The translations under genes and the position numbers were made by a program. Shown one piece after another: positions 1-7,590 of a stretch of DNA of 62,777 nucleotides (position 1 is the first letter of the stretch; the number at the start of each line of letters is the position of its first letter). The notes beneath the pieces were generated by a model. The model was not told the origin of the DNA. It ran no database searches and worked only from the letters and a program-made list of their open reading frames with translations. The stretch spans positions 1 to 62,777 of the IMG/VR virus record IMGVR_UViG_3300022413_000011; one strand, given 5' to 3'. Source of the DNA: a virus.

Positions 1-1
1 C

Positions 2-763
2 AAGAGTAGCCACTACGCGGACGTGTGTGAGTATCTCACGGGGGTCTCGGGGGCAAGGGTTGCCAAACGGAAAATACCACCTCGTGCCCATATTGAGAAG
101 AAACCCAGAGAATTCCACTACACACTGAGGGACGTAGATGACTGGCACAAACGGATGGACAAAGAACCCAGGGAGTGGTGCCACGATAGGTACGGTCTCA
201 GCAACGAGACGATGGACCAGTTCGACATTGGTTTGGGGACCTTCAAAGTCCCCTGCAAGGGAGGTGTGTATAGAGCAGAGACACGTATAGTCATACCGTG
301 TAAGCACCATGATGAACTGACAGGTATCAAGATACGCTCATTCCCGGGCGACGCGCCTCCCAAGTATCTCTGGAGAGGCAAAGAGGGACAGACGATTTTT
401 AACCTGGACGCCATTACGGAGGACACTGACCAGGTGATTATCACCGAGGGTGAGATTGATGCAATCAGACTGTGCCAGATGGGGATGCCAGCAATCTCGG
501 CCACCTCCGGTAGTGGACTCTGGAAACAGGAATGGAATGAACACATATCACACGTAAGAAACGTGTTTCTGTGCTTCGACAACGACGAAACTGGCAGAAA
601 GTCGGCAGTTAGGTTCAAGAGACATTTCAGGAGAGCCACGATTCTGGACTGGCTACCCCCTGAACTACAGGGGGAGTACAAGGACATCTCCGAGTTTCTC
701 AGGGTGGAAGAATCTCTTGGAGAGAACTACCTGTGGAGGACGATAGCGAACTCCATGAAATGA
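2..763 (+). CDS. DnaG-type primase with Toprim domain, 5' end missing
   Basis: The frame is open to the left window edge, so the N-terminus (normally a CHC2 zinc finger) lies outside. A GTG at 23 could be taken as a start, but the in-frame upstream residues fit the tail of a zinc-finger region, so I treat the gene as partial. The Toprim catalytic core is clear: ITEGEIDAIRL carries the conserved Glu, and FDNDETGRKSA carries the DxD-type metal-binding acidic pair. This predicts an RNA primase (or a DNA-binding Toprim relative) that primes replication forks together with the DnaB-like helicase at 5366. About 250 residues are visible, ending just after the Toprim fold, so any C-terminal helicase fusion is absent. 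Confidence 0.85.
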   Translation, partial: KSSHYADVCEYLTGVSGARVAKRKIPPRAHIEKKPREFHYTLRDVDDWHKRMDKEPREWCHDRYGLSNETMDQFDIGLGTFKVPCKGGVYRAETRIVIPCKHHDELTGIKIRSFPGDAPPKYLWRGKEGQTIFNLDAITEDTDQVIITEGEIDAIRLCQMGMPAISATSGSGLWKQEWNEHISHVRNVFLCFDNDETGRKSAVRFKRHFRRATILDWLPPELQGEYKDISEFLRVEESLGENYLWRTIANSMK

Positions 764-777
764 AAAGTTTGCCAAGT

Positions 778-806
778 TTGCTATTAGGAAACAAATGTGT
801 TACAAT
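778..806 (+). promoter_or_regulatory. Sigma70-type promoter for the left structured RNA/early operon
   Basis: TTGCTA (778-783), a 17-bp spacer and TACAAT (801-806) give a good housekeeping-type promoter. Predicted transcription starts near 812-814, exactly where the first hairpin of the downstream RNA begins. The -35 matches 4 of 6 and the -10 matches 5 of 6 consensus bases. Confidence 0.65.
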
Positions 807-812
807 AAGAAA

Positions 813-977
813 CATTGCACGCATCATGCTCTGTGGTGGGGCTGAGATGCGTGAGCAACCATGACTCGTGAATTTTCTTACCTGCCTGTGCAACTCATAT
901 ATGGATACGGTTGCAATCCATATATGAGTCACCACCACCACAGGCACAGGCTGGTAAGAAAGCGCACGAGTTTTTTT
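813..977 (+). ncRNA. Structured leader or small RNA, about 165 nt, two hairpins
   Basis: No good reading frame fills this interval. The first hairpin pairs CACGCATC (818-825) with GATGCGTG (846-853). The second is a long rod: CTCGTG 865-870 with 965-970, TTTCTTACC 874-882 with 953-961, CCTGTGC 885-891 with 944-950, and a 13-bp block 894-906 with 916-928 closed by a 9-nt loop. Only one side has a sizeable bulge (929-943, CCA-rich). Seven T residues follow at 971-977. It starts at a promoter and ends at a terminator, so it may be an independent RNA. Because the replication operon begins only 22 nt later, it could instead be a cis-acting attenuator or antitermination leader. Confidence 0.6.
865..977 (+). 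terminator. Long rod hairpin plus T7 run
   Basis: The roughly 35 paired positions between 865 and 970 are followed directly by TTTTTTT (971-977), the form of an intrinsic terminator. The stem is far longer than usual and lies just ahead of the early operon, so read-through must be allowed or regulated unless another promoter serves the genes downstream. Confidence 0.6.
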
Positions 978-998
978 GTTCCATGAAAGGACATGACC

Positions 999-1259
999 AT
1001 GACAGCAGATATAAACGTCACGAAGATACCAACACACAGCAAGGCCAAAAGCTTGCTGGGGGCAACCATACTGAGAATGTATGGCATAAAGCCCGTCTTT
1101 ACCAACACGGGACACCTGACGAAGAAGAGTCGAGATAAAATTACCGAGGTAGGGTACTACTGGTCCCCCTCTTTGGCCACCTGGGTTTTTAGACCAGAGC
1201 TTGGCAATGGGGACAAGTCCAGAGAGAGATTCCGGCCTGGAAGCAGAATGAAAGGATAA
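999..1259 (+). CDS. Hypothetical protein, first gene of the early operon
   Basis: I do not recognise this 86-residue protein. The ATG at 999 is preferred over the one at 993 because AAAGGA at 986-991 then lies 7 nt upstream, the same spacing as in the next two genes. The product is basic, with a central aromatic-rich segment (GYYWSPSLATWVF) and a Lys/Arg-rich tail. It sits immediately after the terminator-like hairpin and 3 nt before the next gene, so it is probably co-transcribed with the replication genes. Confidence 0.6.
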   Translation: MTADINVTKIPTHSKAKSLLGATILRMYGIKPVFTNTGHLTKKSRDKITEVGYYWSPSLATWVFRPELGNGDKSRERFRPGSRMKG

Positions 1260-1262
1260 ATC

Positions 1263-1445
1263 ATGGCAAGCAGCAATATAAGCGTTATGGGTGAATGGAA
1301 TAAGGACGATCATTGGGACAAGTTGAGTGACGAGGAGAAACTAACCAGACTGTATAACTACATACGAGAGTGTAATCGCAACTTATTCATGGATAAACCA
1401 GGACTCCAAACTTACGGCGATTACGTAGAGAAGATCAGACGTTGA
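1263..1445 (+). CDS. Small acidic hypothetical protein
   Basis: A 60-residue protein of unknown function, rich in charged and aromatic residues and predicted mostly helical (DEEKLTRLYNYIRECNRNLF). It has a strong ribosome binding site, AAAGGA with 6 nt to the ATG. The 16-bp block around this site (gaaaggataaatcatg) recurs unchanged before the next gene, which suggests local duplication or a shared translation signal. Confidence 0.6.
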   Translation: MASSNISVMGEWNKDDHWDKLSDEEKLTRLYNYIRECNRNLFMDKPGLQTYGDYVEKIRR

Positions 1446-1471
1446 ACGCGTTGAGTTCGAAAGGATAAATC

Positions 1472-1717
1472 ATGAGCGAATTAGACAAAAAAGTCGAGGA
1501 ATTAAAAGTAGCAAGAATTCAAGCCAGAGACCTCTTGGATAGACTTGCTGCCCAAAAGGTGGCGAGTGACGAGAGATTCCAGGAGGAAAACAAGGACCTT
1601 ATCAAGCAGGAGAACGAGGCGAGTGAGCGCGCGGCCCTGTGCTACGAGAAACTGAGAGATGTGGCGATAGAGGCTTACAGGGAAAACCCCTCCACACTCG
1701 AACCAGAAGAGAGATGA
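1472..1717 (+). CDS. Small coiled-coil hypothetical protein
   Basis: An 81-residue protein made almost entirely of charged heptad-like sequence (LDKKVEELKVARIQARDLLD), predicted to be one long helix or coiled coil. Function unknown. Its start repeats the AAAGGATAAATC-ATG signal of the previous gene. The stop overlaps the ATG of a 16-codon reading frame, so translation into the following region is likely coupled. Confidence 0.6.
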   Translation: MSELDKKVEELKVARIQARDLLDRLAAQKVASDERFQEENKDLIKQENEASERAALCYEKLRDVAIEAYRENPSTLEPEER

Positions 1718-1764
1718 GCGACCTGGATTGGGCTGAATGGATAGAGGAGTTTTTCGTGAGGTGA
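1714..1764 (+). CDS. Possible 16-residue micropeptide
   Basis: ATGA overlaps the end of the preceding gene and opens a frame of 16 codons (MSDLDWAEWIEEFFVR) that stops 3 nt before the initiator gene. The peptide is acidic and aromatic. It could be a genuine product or only a device that carries ribosomes from the coiled-coil gene to the initiator start. Weakly supported. Confidence 0.3.
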   Translation: MSDLDWAEWIEEFFVR

Positions 1765-1767
1765 TTT

Positions 1768-2976
1768 ATGAGCACATACAGAGTAGTACACAACAAGGAT
1801 AACCCATACTACATAAAGAGCAGGATTGCTCCAAACGACCCACTCCTGTCTTTCAAGGCGAAGGGTATCCATGACTGGCTTATGTCAAAACCTGATGACT
1901 GGTTGGTCATCATGGATGTAATCATAAAAGCATCCTCAGATGGCGAAACGTCTGTTCGGTCTGGCATCAAGGAACTTGAGGCGCACGGCTATGTTCAGCG
2001 CAGACGCGTCACTGACGAAAAAACCGGCAAGGTTCTGAGGTGGGAAACTCATGTATTTGAGTCCCCACAGGAACCAGATCCAAACCTGGCAGAAGACAAT
2101 GAACCAGATGTTGATTATCCAGATGTGGAAAACCCACATGTGGATAACCCAGATGTGGATAATCAAGCCCTACTAAGTAAAGATATACAAAGTAAAGATA
2201 AACTAAGTAAAAAGATTGGCGCTGCTGACGCAGACGCATCTTTGGACCTGGAAAATTTGGAAGATGAAGAAAAGCTAGCAGAGGTATCCCTTTCTTCTGC
2301 TAGTTCTTCTGAAGATGATGACACCGAAGAAACTCCGACTGAAGATGCAGTTGATGAGAACGCGCCCGACCACATCGGACCTACCGGGCTCCCGGAGTCG
2401 GAGAGACCCAACGACAAGAACGGGAAACCTCTAACGGATATCCAGTGGTATCTCAAGGAGTGGGCAGAGGCACAGGGAACTGACCCCACGAAATTGAATG
2501 GACAGGGTCCGCGCCAGTCTGCTGGTGCAAAGAACCTCCTGCAAAACGAGATTTCGATACCAGAGATGGTTCGCGCAATCAACGTTATGAAGCGCGACAA
2601 TTTCAACACTGGTCGCACCATCAGTTTTCAGGAGGTGGTCAAGGATGCCCCGGCCATCCTGCAAATAGACATCCCACTGACAAAGGAGCAGCAGGACATT
2701 GAGGATTTGATGTACAGACTCACCTCCAGAGATAAGGAGACAGCCAGCAAGGATGACTACCTGACAATCAAGAGGGCAGCAGTCATCCTTCAGGGGAAGG
2801 GATGCACATTTGAAACCATGACAGAGTGGTATCAGACATGGGTTAAGGCTTATGGGGTGGTCGTGAGACCAACCCCGTCGAGCGCACAGCAGAAATTGTG
2901 TGCATTCATAGATGATAAGAATGGCAACCCGTTTGACGATGCCCCCAAGAAGGAAACCAAGTGGGGCGAACTGTAA
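1768..2976 (+). CDS. Replication initiator, O/DnaD-like winged-helix protein
   Basis: The first roughly 100 residues match the winged-helix domain typical of phage replisome-organiser proteins: SFKAKGIHDWLMSKPDDW, then a helix-turn-helix and the wing KELEAHGYVQRRR. Such proteins bind origin iterons and recruit the helicase or its loader. Residues 113-132 form four 5-residue repeats (PDVDY-type), encoded by four 15-bp DNA repeats, followed by a low-complexity Ser/Lys and acidic linker. The C-terminal 180 residues look globular and may contact the helicase. GAGGTG lies 4 nt before the ATG. Position upstream of clamp, helicase and SSB supports an initiator role. I cannot tell whether the C-terminus is DnaD- or DnaC-like. 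Confidence 0.7.
   Translation: MSTYRVVHNKDNPYYIKSRIAPNDPLLSFKAKGIHDWLMSKPDDWLVIMDVIIKASSDGETSVRSGIKELEAHGYVQRRRVTDEKTGKVLRWETHVFESPQEPDPNLAEDNEPDVDYPDVENPHVDNPDVDNQALLSKDIQSKDKLSKKIGAADADASLDLENLEDEEKLAEVSLSSASSSEDDDTEETPTEDAVDENAPDHIGPTGLPESERPNDKNGKPLTDIQWYLKEWAEAQGTDPTKLNGQGPRQSAGAKNLLQNEISIPEMVRAINVMKRDNFNTGRTISFQEVVKDAPAILQIDIPLTKEQQDIEDLMYRLTSRDKETASKDDYLTIKRAAVILQGKGCTFETMTEWYQTWVKAYGVVVRPTPSSAQQKLCAFIDDKNGNPFDDAPKKETKWGEL
2104..2215 (+). repeat. Four 15-bp iterons plus AT-rich tract: candidate origin inside the initiator gene
   Basis: Four head-to-tail 15-bp units begin at 2104, 2119, 2134 and 2149, with core CCAGATGTGGATAA and few mismatches. They are followed by an AT-rich stretch (2164-2215) in which AGTAAAGAT or AGTAAA recurs three times. 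Iterons next to an AT-rich unwinding region inside the initiator's own gene is the lambda O/ori arrangement. Confidence 0.6.
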
Positions 2977-3004
2977 TTTCCTACATAGGAAGAAAGGACG
3001 AGTC

Positions 3005-3424
3005 ATGTCGGCAGATAAGAAAAGTGGTGAGATACTCGATCTCAACAAGCAAATGGAATCCAATTGGACTCAACTGTCCAATGAGATTGACCGTCTAATC
3101 GGAACCATGTTTGGATACGCAGGTGAGATTCAACAAATTGTAGACGCATCACACTCAAACCTACCCATGAGTGACCTGGAAGCATCCATTGCAGACGCAT
3201 ACAGCACTGCTGAGTCTCTATCGAAGGAACTGGGGGTAGGTGGCACCATGACCATCACATTCCCTGACTTTGGTTCCGTCCTTGGCTACGTGACGGTGTG
3301 GGTTTCAACAGGGGAGGATGTCACACCGTACAAGGGCGCATCTCTCATTGATGCACTTCGCGCTGCATCCCGTGGCGTGGGGGAGCAAATAGAGGCCCTG
3401 GACAAGCAAAGAAGCCCCTTTTAA
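3005..3424 (+). CDS. Hypothetical protein
   Basis: A 139-residue protein I do not recognise. The ATG at 3005 has AAAGGACGAGTC in front, the operon's standard signal, so I reject a longer in-frame extension from 2912 that would overlap the initiator gene. The first half is helical and acidic; the second half carries hydrophobic strands (GTMTITFPDFGSVLGYVTVW). It lies between initiator and clamp genes, so a replication-accessory role is possible but only inferred from position. A short GGGCT/AGCCC hairpin without a T-run follows it. Confidence 0.6.
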   Translation: MSADKKSGEILDLNKQMESNWTQLSNEIDRLIGTMFGYAGEIQQIVDASHSNLPMSDLEASIADAYSTAESLSKELGVGGTMTITFPDFGSVLGYVTVWVSTGEDVTPYKGASLIDALRAASRGVGEQIEALDKQRSPF

Positions 3425-3488
3425 TGTATTTGTACCACGCGGGCTAAAAAGCCCCGTGTAGAGCCCCTGGTGGGGTCACGGAGGACGT

Positions 3489-4592
3489 ATGGACACGAAG
3501 GTGTTAGGAAAAATACTAAAAGCTTGCGCGGCTGTCGCACCAAAGCGCAGCGCAATGGCCACGGGACCGATGGTGCGACTAAGTGTCGAGGACGGAATGT
3601 TGGAAGCGTCGGCAACCGACCTCCAGGTGGGTGTTGTGGTAATTACCGACACCGATTTACCAGACCTTGATGTGTGTGTCAATGCTGAAATGCTGCATAA
3701 GTTCGTAGATAGCATTCAGGGAGAAGAGGTGTCAGCAAAAATCACCCGAGGGAAACTTCTTGTGGAGGGAGGGGGCATTAGAGCAACGTTCCCCACTATG
3801 GACGGTGGGGACTTCCCCAGAATCGGTGGCAACAACGATGGTGAGCTTCTGGAGAATGCCCCTATCGGGCTGATAGACGCGCTCCTGGGGTGCTTCGAGA
3901 CAACAACCAAGAGTGGCGCGCAATCACTCATGGGCGCGTGTATTGAGGCATCCCCCGGGATGATAAGAATCATGAGCAGCGAGTCAGGGGCGATAAACTC
4001 CCTGGCTAGCACAGCGTATGATGGTGAGGCGCGCGGAGAGTTCATCGTGATGCCCACCACGGCCATCAAGACGGCCCTGGCAATGGTGGGAGATGAACCA
4101 GAGGAGAGGATGGTTCTGTCACCCACGACTATCCTGCTTCACTTTACCGGAAATGGATACACGGCGAAGGTGTACTCACAGACTGTTGACGCGCGGTTCC
4201 CATGCAGTACCTTCCACACATTCTTTGAGCTACCAGGTTCTTGGTCGTGTACGGCAGACTTGGGGCATATAAATCACACTCTCAAGTCATCCAAGGCGTT
4301 GGGTGCGGAGAAAGTGGTTCTATCTCTCTCCAAGGATGGGGGAGAAATCGAGTCGGTAGCCAACAACGGCTCCCCATCTTGTAAGGGCAAGTTCGGTGTC
4401 TCCGAGTATCTCGGGGATGACGAGTATATGGCCACGATGTCTTTGCCGTACCTAACCAAGGTTATGATGGATGGTGACGGTGGTGATGAGATAGACATTT
4501 TTGTGGACCCGCGCGGCATCATCAAATCAGTCGTTGATGATGGCCACGTCAACATGCGCAGAATCCTGATGCCAGTGACAGGTGGTGCGTGA
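3489..4592 (+). CDS. dnaN: DNA polymerase III beta subunit-like sliding clamp
   Basis: The 367-residue length and overall pattern match bacterial beta clamps. The N-terminus (LGKILKACAAVAPKRS) and the strand that follows (VRLSVEDGMLEASATDLQVG) are the hallmarks of clamp domain 1. The C-terminus ends in RRILMPVTGGA, where bacterial clamps carry their conserved MPMRL-like tail. Such a ring encircles DNA and tethers the polymerase. A phage-coded clamp implies either a phage polymerase outside the window or a takeover of host Pol III. GGAGG lies 5 nt before the start, and the stop overlaps the next start (TGATG). Confidence 0.85.
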   Translation: MDTKVLGKILKACAAVAPKRSAMATGPMVRLSVEDGMLEASATDLQVGVVVITDTDLPDLDVCVNAEMLHKFVDSIQGEEVSAKITRGKLLVEGGGIRATFPTMDGGDFPRIGGNNDGELLENAPIGLIDALLGCFETTTKSGAQSLMGACIEASPGMIRIMSSESGAINSLASTAYDGEARGEFIVMPTTAIKTALAMVGDEPEERMVLSPTTILLHFTGNGYTAKVYSQTVDARFPCSTFHTFFELPGSWSCTADLGHINHTLKSSKALGAEKVVLSLSKDGGEIESVANNGSPSCKGKFGVSEYLGDDEYMATMSLPYLTKVMMDGDGGDEIDIFVDPRGIIKSVVDDGHVNMRRILMPVTGGA

Positions 4593-5281
4593 TGCCAAGA
4601 AATCTTGTTCTTCCCCAGCAGCAGTCTACCGTGTTTGATATGTTCGGGGTCGATGCCCCAGAGGGGTTTGCTCCAAAGGTGGACAAAATGAGTCCGGCCA
4701 TGAGCTTCTCGTTCGACCAGGATGAGATACTCCTGTGGGTTATGGCGCTCTTTAATGATGGCGACAGGTTCGACATAGACGCCACCTACGGGAAAGGAAA
4801 CTTCTACTCTGGCAAGGTGCCGAAACCGGCTAGAATCTTTGATGCCGAGCCACAGCCAGGAACGGGGGCAGAGCAAGGATTCTCATACGCTCTGCCCCTA
4901 GAGGATGCCTCTGTTGGAAGCATCGTATACGACCCCCCGTTCCTCCCTTACACCAGTGAGGGGAGTGTTATCAAGGAGCACTTTCGTCAATACTCGTCGT
5001 ACGGCGCTTTGCGCGAAGACTGGTCAAGGTCGATGGATGAGTTCTGGAGAGTGTTGAGGCCAGGAGGATTCGTTCTGTTCAAATATCAGAACAGCGTCTC
5101 GTCAGGAAGCAACGTGTGGTTGGAAGACTGGCTGCGTCCCTACTGTTACCTGGGGGGATGGAAAAGAAAGGATGCGTTTTTTCTAATGAGCACATCAACA
5201 ATCAATCACTACCCGGGGGGAATGCAGTATCATGCACGAAAAGGCGTCAGCTTTTTTGACGTGTGGGAGAAGCCAAAATAA
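4592..5281 (+). CDS. DNA methyltransferase (N4/N6 amino type)
   Basis: A Rossmann-fold SAM-dependent methylase of 229 residues. The catalytic motif IV is DPPF (VYDPPFLPYTS), the motif I region is FDIDATYGKGNFY, and WRVLRPGGFVLFKYQN is the typical post-motif strand. Amino-methylases with DPPF usually make N6-methyladenine; N4-methylcytosine is also possible. There is no neighbouring restriction gene, so it is probably an orphan enzyme that protects phage DNA or marks regulatory sites. ATG at 4592 overlaps the clamp stop, and the stop overlaps the ATG of the next mini-gene (TAATG). Confidence 0.75.
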   Translation: MPRNLVLPQQQSTVFDMFGVDAPEGFAPKVDKMSPAMSFSFDQDEILLWVMALFNDGDRFDIDATYGKGNFYSGKVPKPARIFDAEPQPGTGAEQGFSYALPLEDASVGSIVYDPPFLPYTSEGSVIKEHFRQYSSYGALREDWSRSMDEFWRVLRPGGFVLFKYQNSVSSGSNVWLEDWLRPYCYLGGWKRKDAFFLMSTSTINHYPGGMQYHARKGVSFFDVWEKPK

Positions 5282-5373
5282 TGGAGAGCAGCATAGGACC
5301 AACACTAGCCAACTTCCTGATGATTCTCGGATTGATTGTATGGATGTTGGTTGAATGGAGTAGCTATGAGTAG
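5281..5373 (+). CDS. 30-residue single-span membrane protein
   Basis: A short frame begins in a TAATG overlap with the methylase and ends 8 nt inside the helicase gene. It encodes a hydrophobic stretch (LANFLMILGLIVWMLVEW) flanked by polar ends, a clean single transmembrane helix. Tight coupling to both neighbours supports translation. Function unknown; a membrane anchor or modulator of the replication complex is one possibility, and simple translational coupling is another. Confidence 0.5.
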   Translation: MESSIGPTLANFLMILGLIVWMLVEWSSYE

Positions 5374-6832
5374 CACGAGCACAATGCCAAATTTTGTAGT
5401 GGGTGATGAAGCTGATGTCAACCTAGTAAAGGCCACGGAGGAGTGCGCGGAGCATTTGGTGGCTGCTCTGTGGTACGACTTGAAAAGTGTTCCGTGGGTT
5501 ATGGAACACCTTAAGCCAGATGTGTTCCGCGCGGCCCTGCCCGGGCCGTGTGCTATGGTGTACAGCGAGATGGTGCGATTGCAAATCTCTGGTCAGCTAA
5601 ATCCTGGTCAGCTAAAAAACTCCCTGATAAAGCAAGCAGTCGATATGGAATGGCTATCCAGGGTGCAAAATGATGTAGACATTTACACTTCACAGGAGAT
5701 GCACGATTTCTCAATGGAGGTCATCAACCTCCATCAGGTGAACGTGTTGAGGGGGATTCTGTCTGAGGGTTCTAAATCCCTGGCGCAAACCGACGCGGAC
5801 GCACCCGAGGTTGCTGGAGTCGTGGTGTCGGCTATCACGGCACTGGGCTCCGACATAGACGGGGACGTAGAGGACGTAGGGAAAATAACAAGCAGGTTAC
5901 GAGCCCAGCACGGGCAACGAATTCTTGGCAATGACCCCGTGGTGAGAACCGGAATAGCTTCACTGGACTCGAGGCTATCCATGAAGAACGGTGGGCTCTA
6001 CCTGTTTGTAGCAGAACCAAGTATGGGTAAAACGGCTTTTGTTAGACGTATTATATACAACGTGGCAAAGGCAATTGAGTATCCTGAAGAAGAATGCGTG
6101 ATGGTGTTTTCAATGGATGACACTCCAGACGAATTCATACACATGATGGCCTGTTCGGTAGCTAACGTCGATAGCACCAGGCTGGACCAGAATACCCAGG
6201 ACCAGGAGGAGGACGATGCGTACCTCTTGGCCCTGGATGAGATTGAGAGTCTGCCAATCAAGGTCTCTGGGATGCAGACGATGTCTCCAGATGTGGACAC
6301 ATTATTTTATGAGGCGTCGATGGTTAACGCACAGAAGAGTATCAAGCTATGCGTGATTGACTATATGAGTCAGCTATCTGTAAAGACAGAGAGAGGGTCG
6401 AGCGAGACGAGAATATATCAGCGCATTGCCCAGGGGTGTAAGAGCATGGGGAGAATACTCAATTTCCCAACCATTCTTCTTCACCATCTCAATAAATCTG
6501 TGGTATCGAGCGACGACAAGGTGCCAAGGCCAGATGATATTCCCTACAGTGGGTTCAGGGAATCCACTGCTATTCTCGGAATAATGAGACCGGACCAGTA
6601 CAAAAAGAATAGCGAGAGCGTCGAGATAGATGAGCCCTGGGAGAAGGATGTTGTGGTACTCAACCTGATGAAGAACAAGTTTGGGACTCTTCACAAGTTT
6701 GTTATGGGCTGGTATGGCCCGTACACAGGGTTCTACGATTTCGCTGAACCACAAGAACGCGCGGACTATATCCACCTGACGGGCAACAGGCCCGCGGTGA
6801 GTCTGTTTGACATAAGATTTGGGAACAACTAA
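5366..6832 (+). CDS. dnaB: DnaB-like replicative DNA helicase
   Basis: A 488-residue protein with the DnaB plan: an N-terminal helical domain (to about 150), a linker, then a RecA-like motor. Walker A is AEPSMGKTAF, Walker B is LCVIDYMSQL, and LLHHLNKS sits where DnaB has its H3/sensor region. It would unwind DNA at the fork as a hexamer. I start it at ATG 5366, with GGAG 5 nt upstream inside the mini-gene, rather than at an earlier in-frame codon that lacks a ribosome site. Neighbours are the initiator, clamp, primase and SSB. Confidence 0.85.
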   Translation: MSSTSTMPNFVVGDEADVNLVKATEECAEHLVAALWYDLKSVPWVMEHLKPDVFRAALPGPCAMVYSEMVRLQISGQLNPGQLKNSLIKQAVDMEWLSRVQNDVDIYTSQEMHDFSMEVINLHQVNVLRGILSEGSKSLAQTDADAPEVAGVVVSAITALGSDIDGDVEDVGKITSRLRAQHGQRILGNDPVVRTGIASLDSRLSMKNGGLYLFVAEPSMGKTAFVRRIIYNVAKAIEYPEEECVMVFSMDDTPDEFIHMMACSVANVDSTRLDQNTQDQEEDDAYLLALDEIESLPIKVSGMQTMSPDVDTLFYEASMVNAQKSIKLCVIDYMSQLSVKTERGSSETRIYQRIAQGCKSMGRILNFPTILLHHLNKSVVSSDDKVPRPDDIPYSGFRESTAILGIMRPDQYKKNSESVEIDEPWEKDVVVLNLMKNKFGTLHKFVMGWYGPYTGFYDFAEPQERADYIHLTGNRPAVSLFDIRFGNN

Positions 6833-6843
6833 CAGGAGGAAAC

Positions 6844-7083
6844 ATGGAAAAACTTGGTATATTTATCAACGGAGACAACTGCTGGCCAGACCTGAAGATG
6901 TTAGAGCATAAAACTGTGAGGGAAAAACTTAGTGGAATTGCCAGGATCCCTGGTGGAATGGCATCCGGGAAATCGTCTGTGACCTTCAGGGTTGATTTGC
7001 CTGACGGGGGAGTAGTTTTGGCTCAGACAAGTATGGACCTATTCCTGTACGCGGCAATGTTGTTTTCTGACGTGGAGGAATAA
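6844..7083 (+). CDS. Hypothetical protein
   Basis: A 79-residue protein with no family I recognise. It has one of the strongest ribosome sites of the operon (AGGAGG, 5 nt before ATG). Predicted mixed alpha/beta, with an acidic C-terminus. It lies between the helicase and a MazG-like gene, 3 nt before the latter. Confidence 0.6.
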   Translation: MEKLGIFINGDNCWPDLKMLEHKTVREKLSGIARIPGGMASGKSSVTFRVDLPDGGVVLAQTSMDLFLYAAMLFSDVEE

Positions 7084-7086
7084 ACA

Positions 7087-7590
7087 ATGGGTGAAATGAT
7101 TGTAGTAGCAGATGCAGAAGTGGAGTGTGTTAGTTGTGGCTCCATTGCGAACGTAGTAGTTTTGGATACAGGTGTCCTCACGTGCGTATCGTGCAACGGG
7201 GAGGGGTCTCGTGACCAGCTTGGTGACTGTGAGTCCGGTCTTGCTCTTTTCGCTGAAATTGTCCACAAAACCAGTCTGAGAATTGGCTGGTGGGACGACA
7301 AGAGTCATCTCCTTGGCTCCCGAGACCCCATGATAGCCCCAAAGGATGTGATGGCAGAGGTGGCACAGATTCACAAGGAACTCTCTGAATCCGTCGAAGC
7401 ACTGGCGCACGGAAACCCAGAAGATAAGCACTTGAGGTGTACCCCGTCGTTTCTGGTTGAACTCGTGGACGCAGCGATAAGAATACTGGACCTCGCGGAG
7501 GGAATTTACCCCGGCAAGGTCGGTGAAACCCTGGTAGAAAAACACGTATACAACAGAACGAGGGAGTACAAACACGGGAAGCTCCTATGA
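7087..7590 (+). CDS. MazG-like nucleotide pyrophosphohydrolase with zinc ribbon
   Basis: The N-terminus carries two CxxC pairs (CVSC at about 15-18 and CVSC at about 33-36), a zinc ribbon. The rest follows the all-alpha MazG pattern: RIGWWDD, the acidic helix KELSESVEAL, and LVELVDAAIRILDLAEGI, equivalent to the metal-binding ExxD helix. MazG-type enzymes hydrolyse (d)NTPs, and phage versions have been linked to removal of damaged nucleotides or to alarmone balance. The zinc ribbon fusion is less usual. GGAGG precedes the start, and the stop overlaps the next ATG (ATGA). Confidence 0.7.
   Translation: MGEMIVVADAEVECVSCGSIANVVVLDTGVLTCVSCNGEGSRDQLGDCESGLALFAEIVHKTSLRIGWWDDKSHLLGSRDPMIAPKDVMAEVAQIHKELSESVEALAHGNPEDKHLRCTPSFLVELVDAAIRILDLAEGIYPGKVGETLVEKHVYNRTREYKHGKLL

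Noticed and set aside
118-687. Long minus-strand frame opposite the primase, and many similar frames opposite late genes
   Set aside because: These mirror real genes with clear domains and lack ribosome sites; they are shadows.
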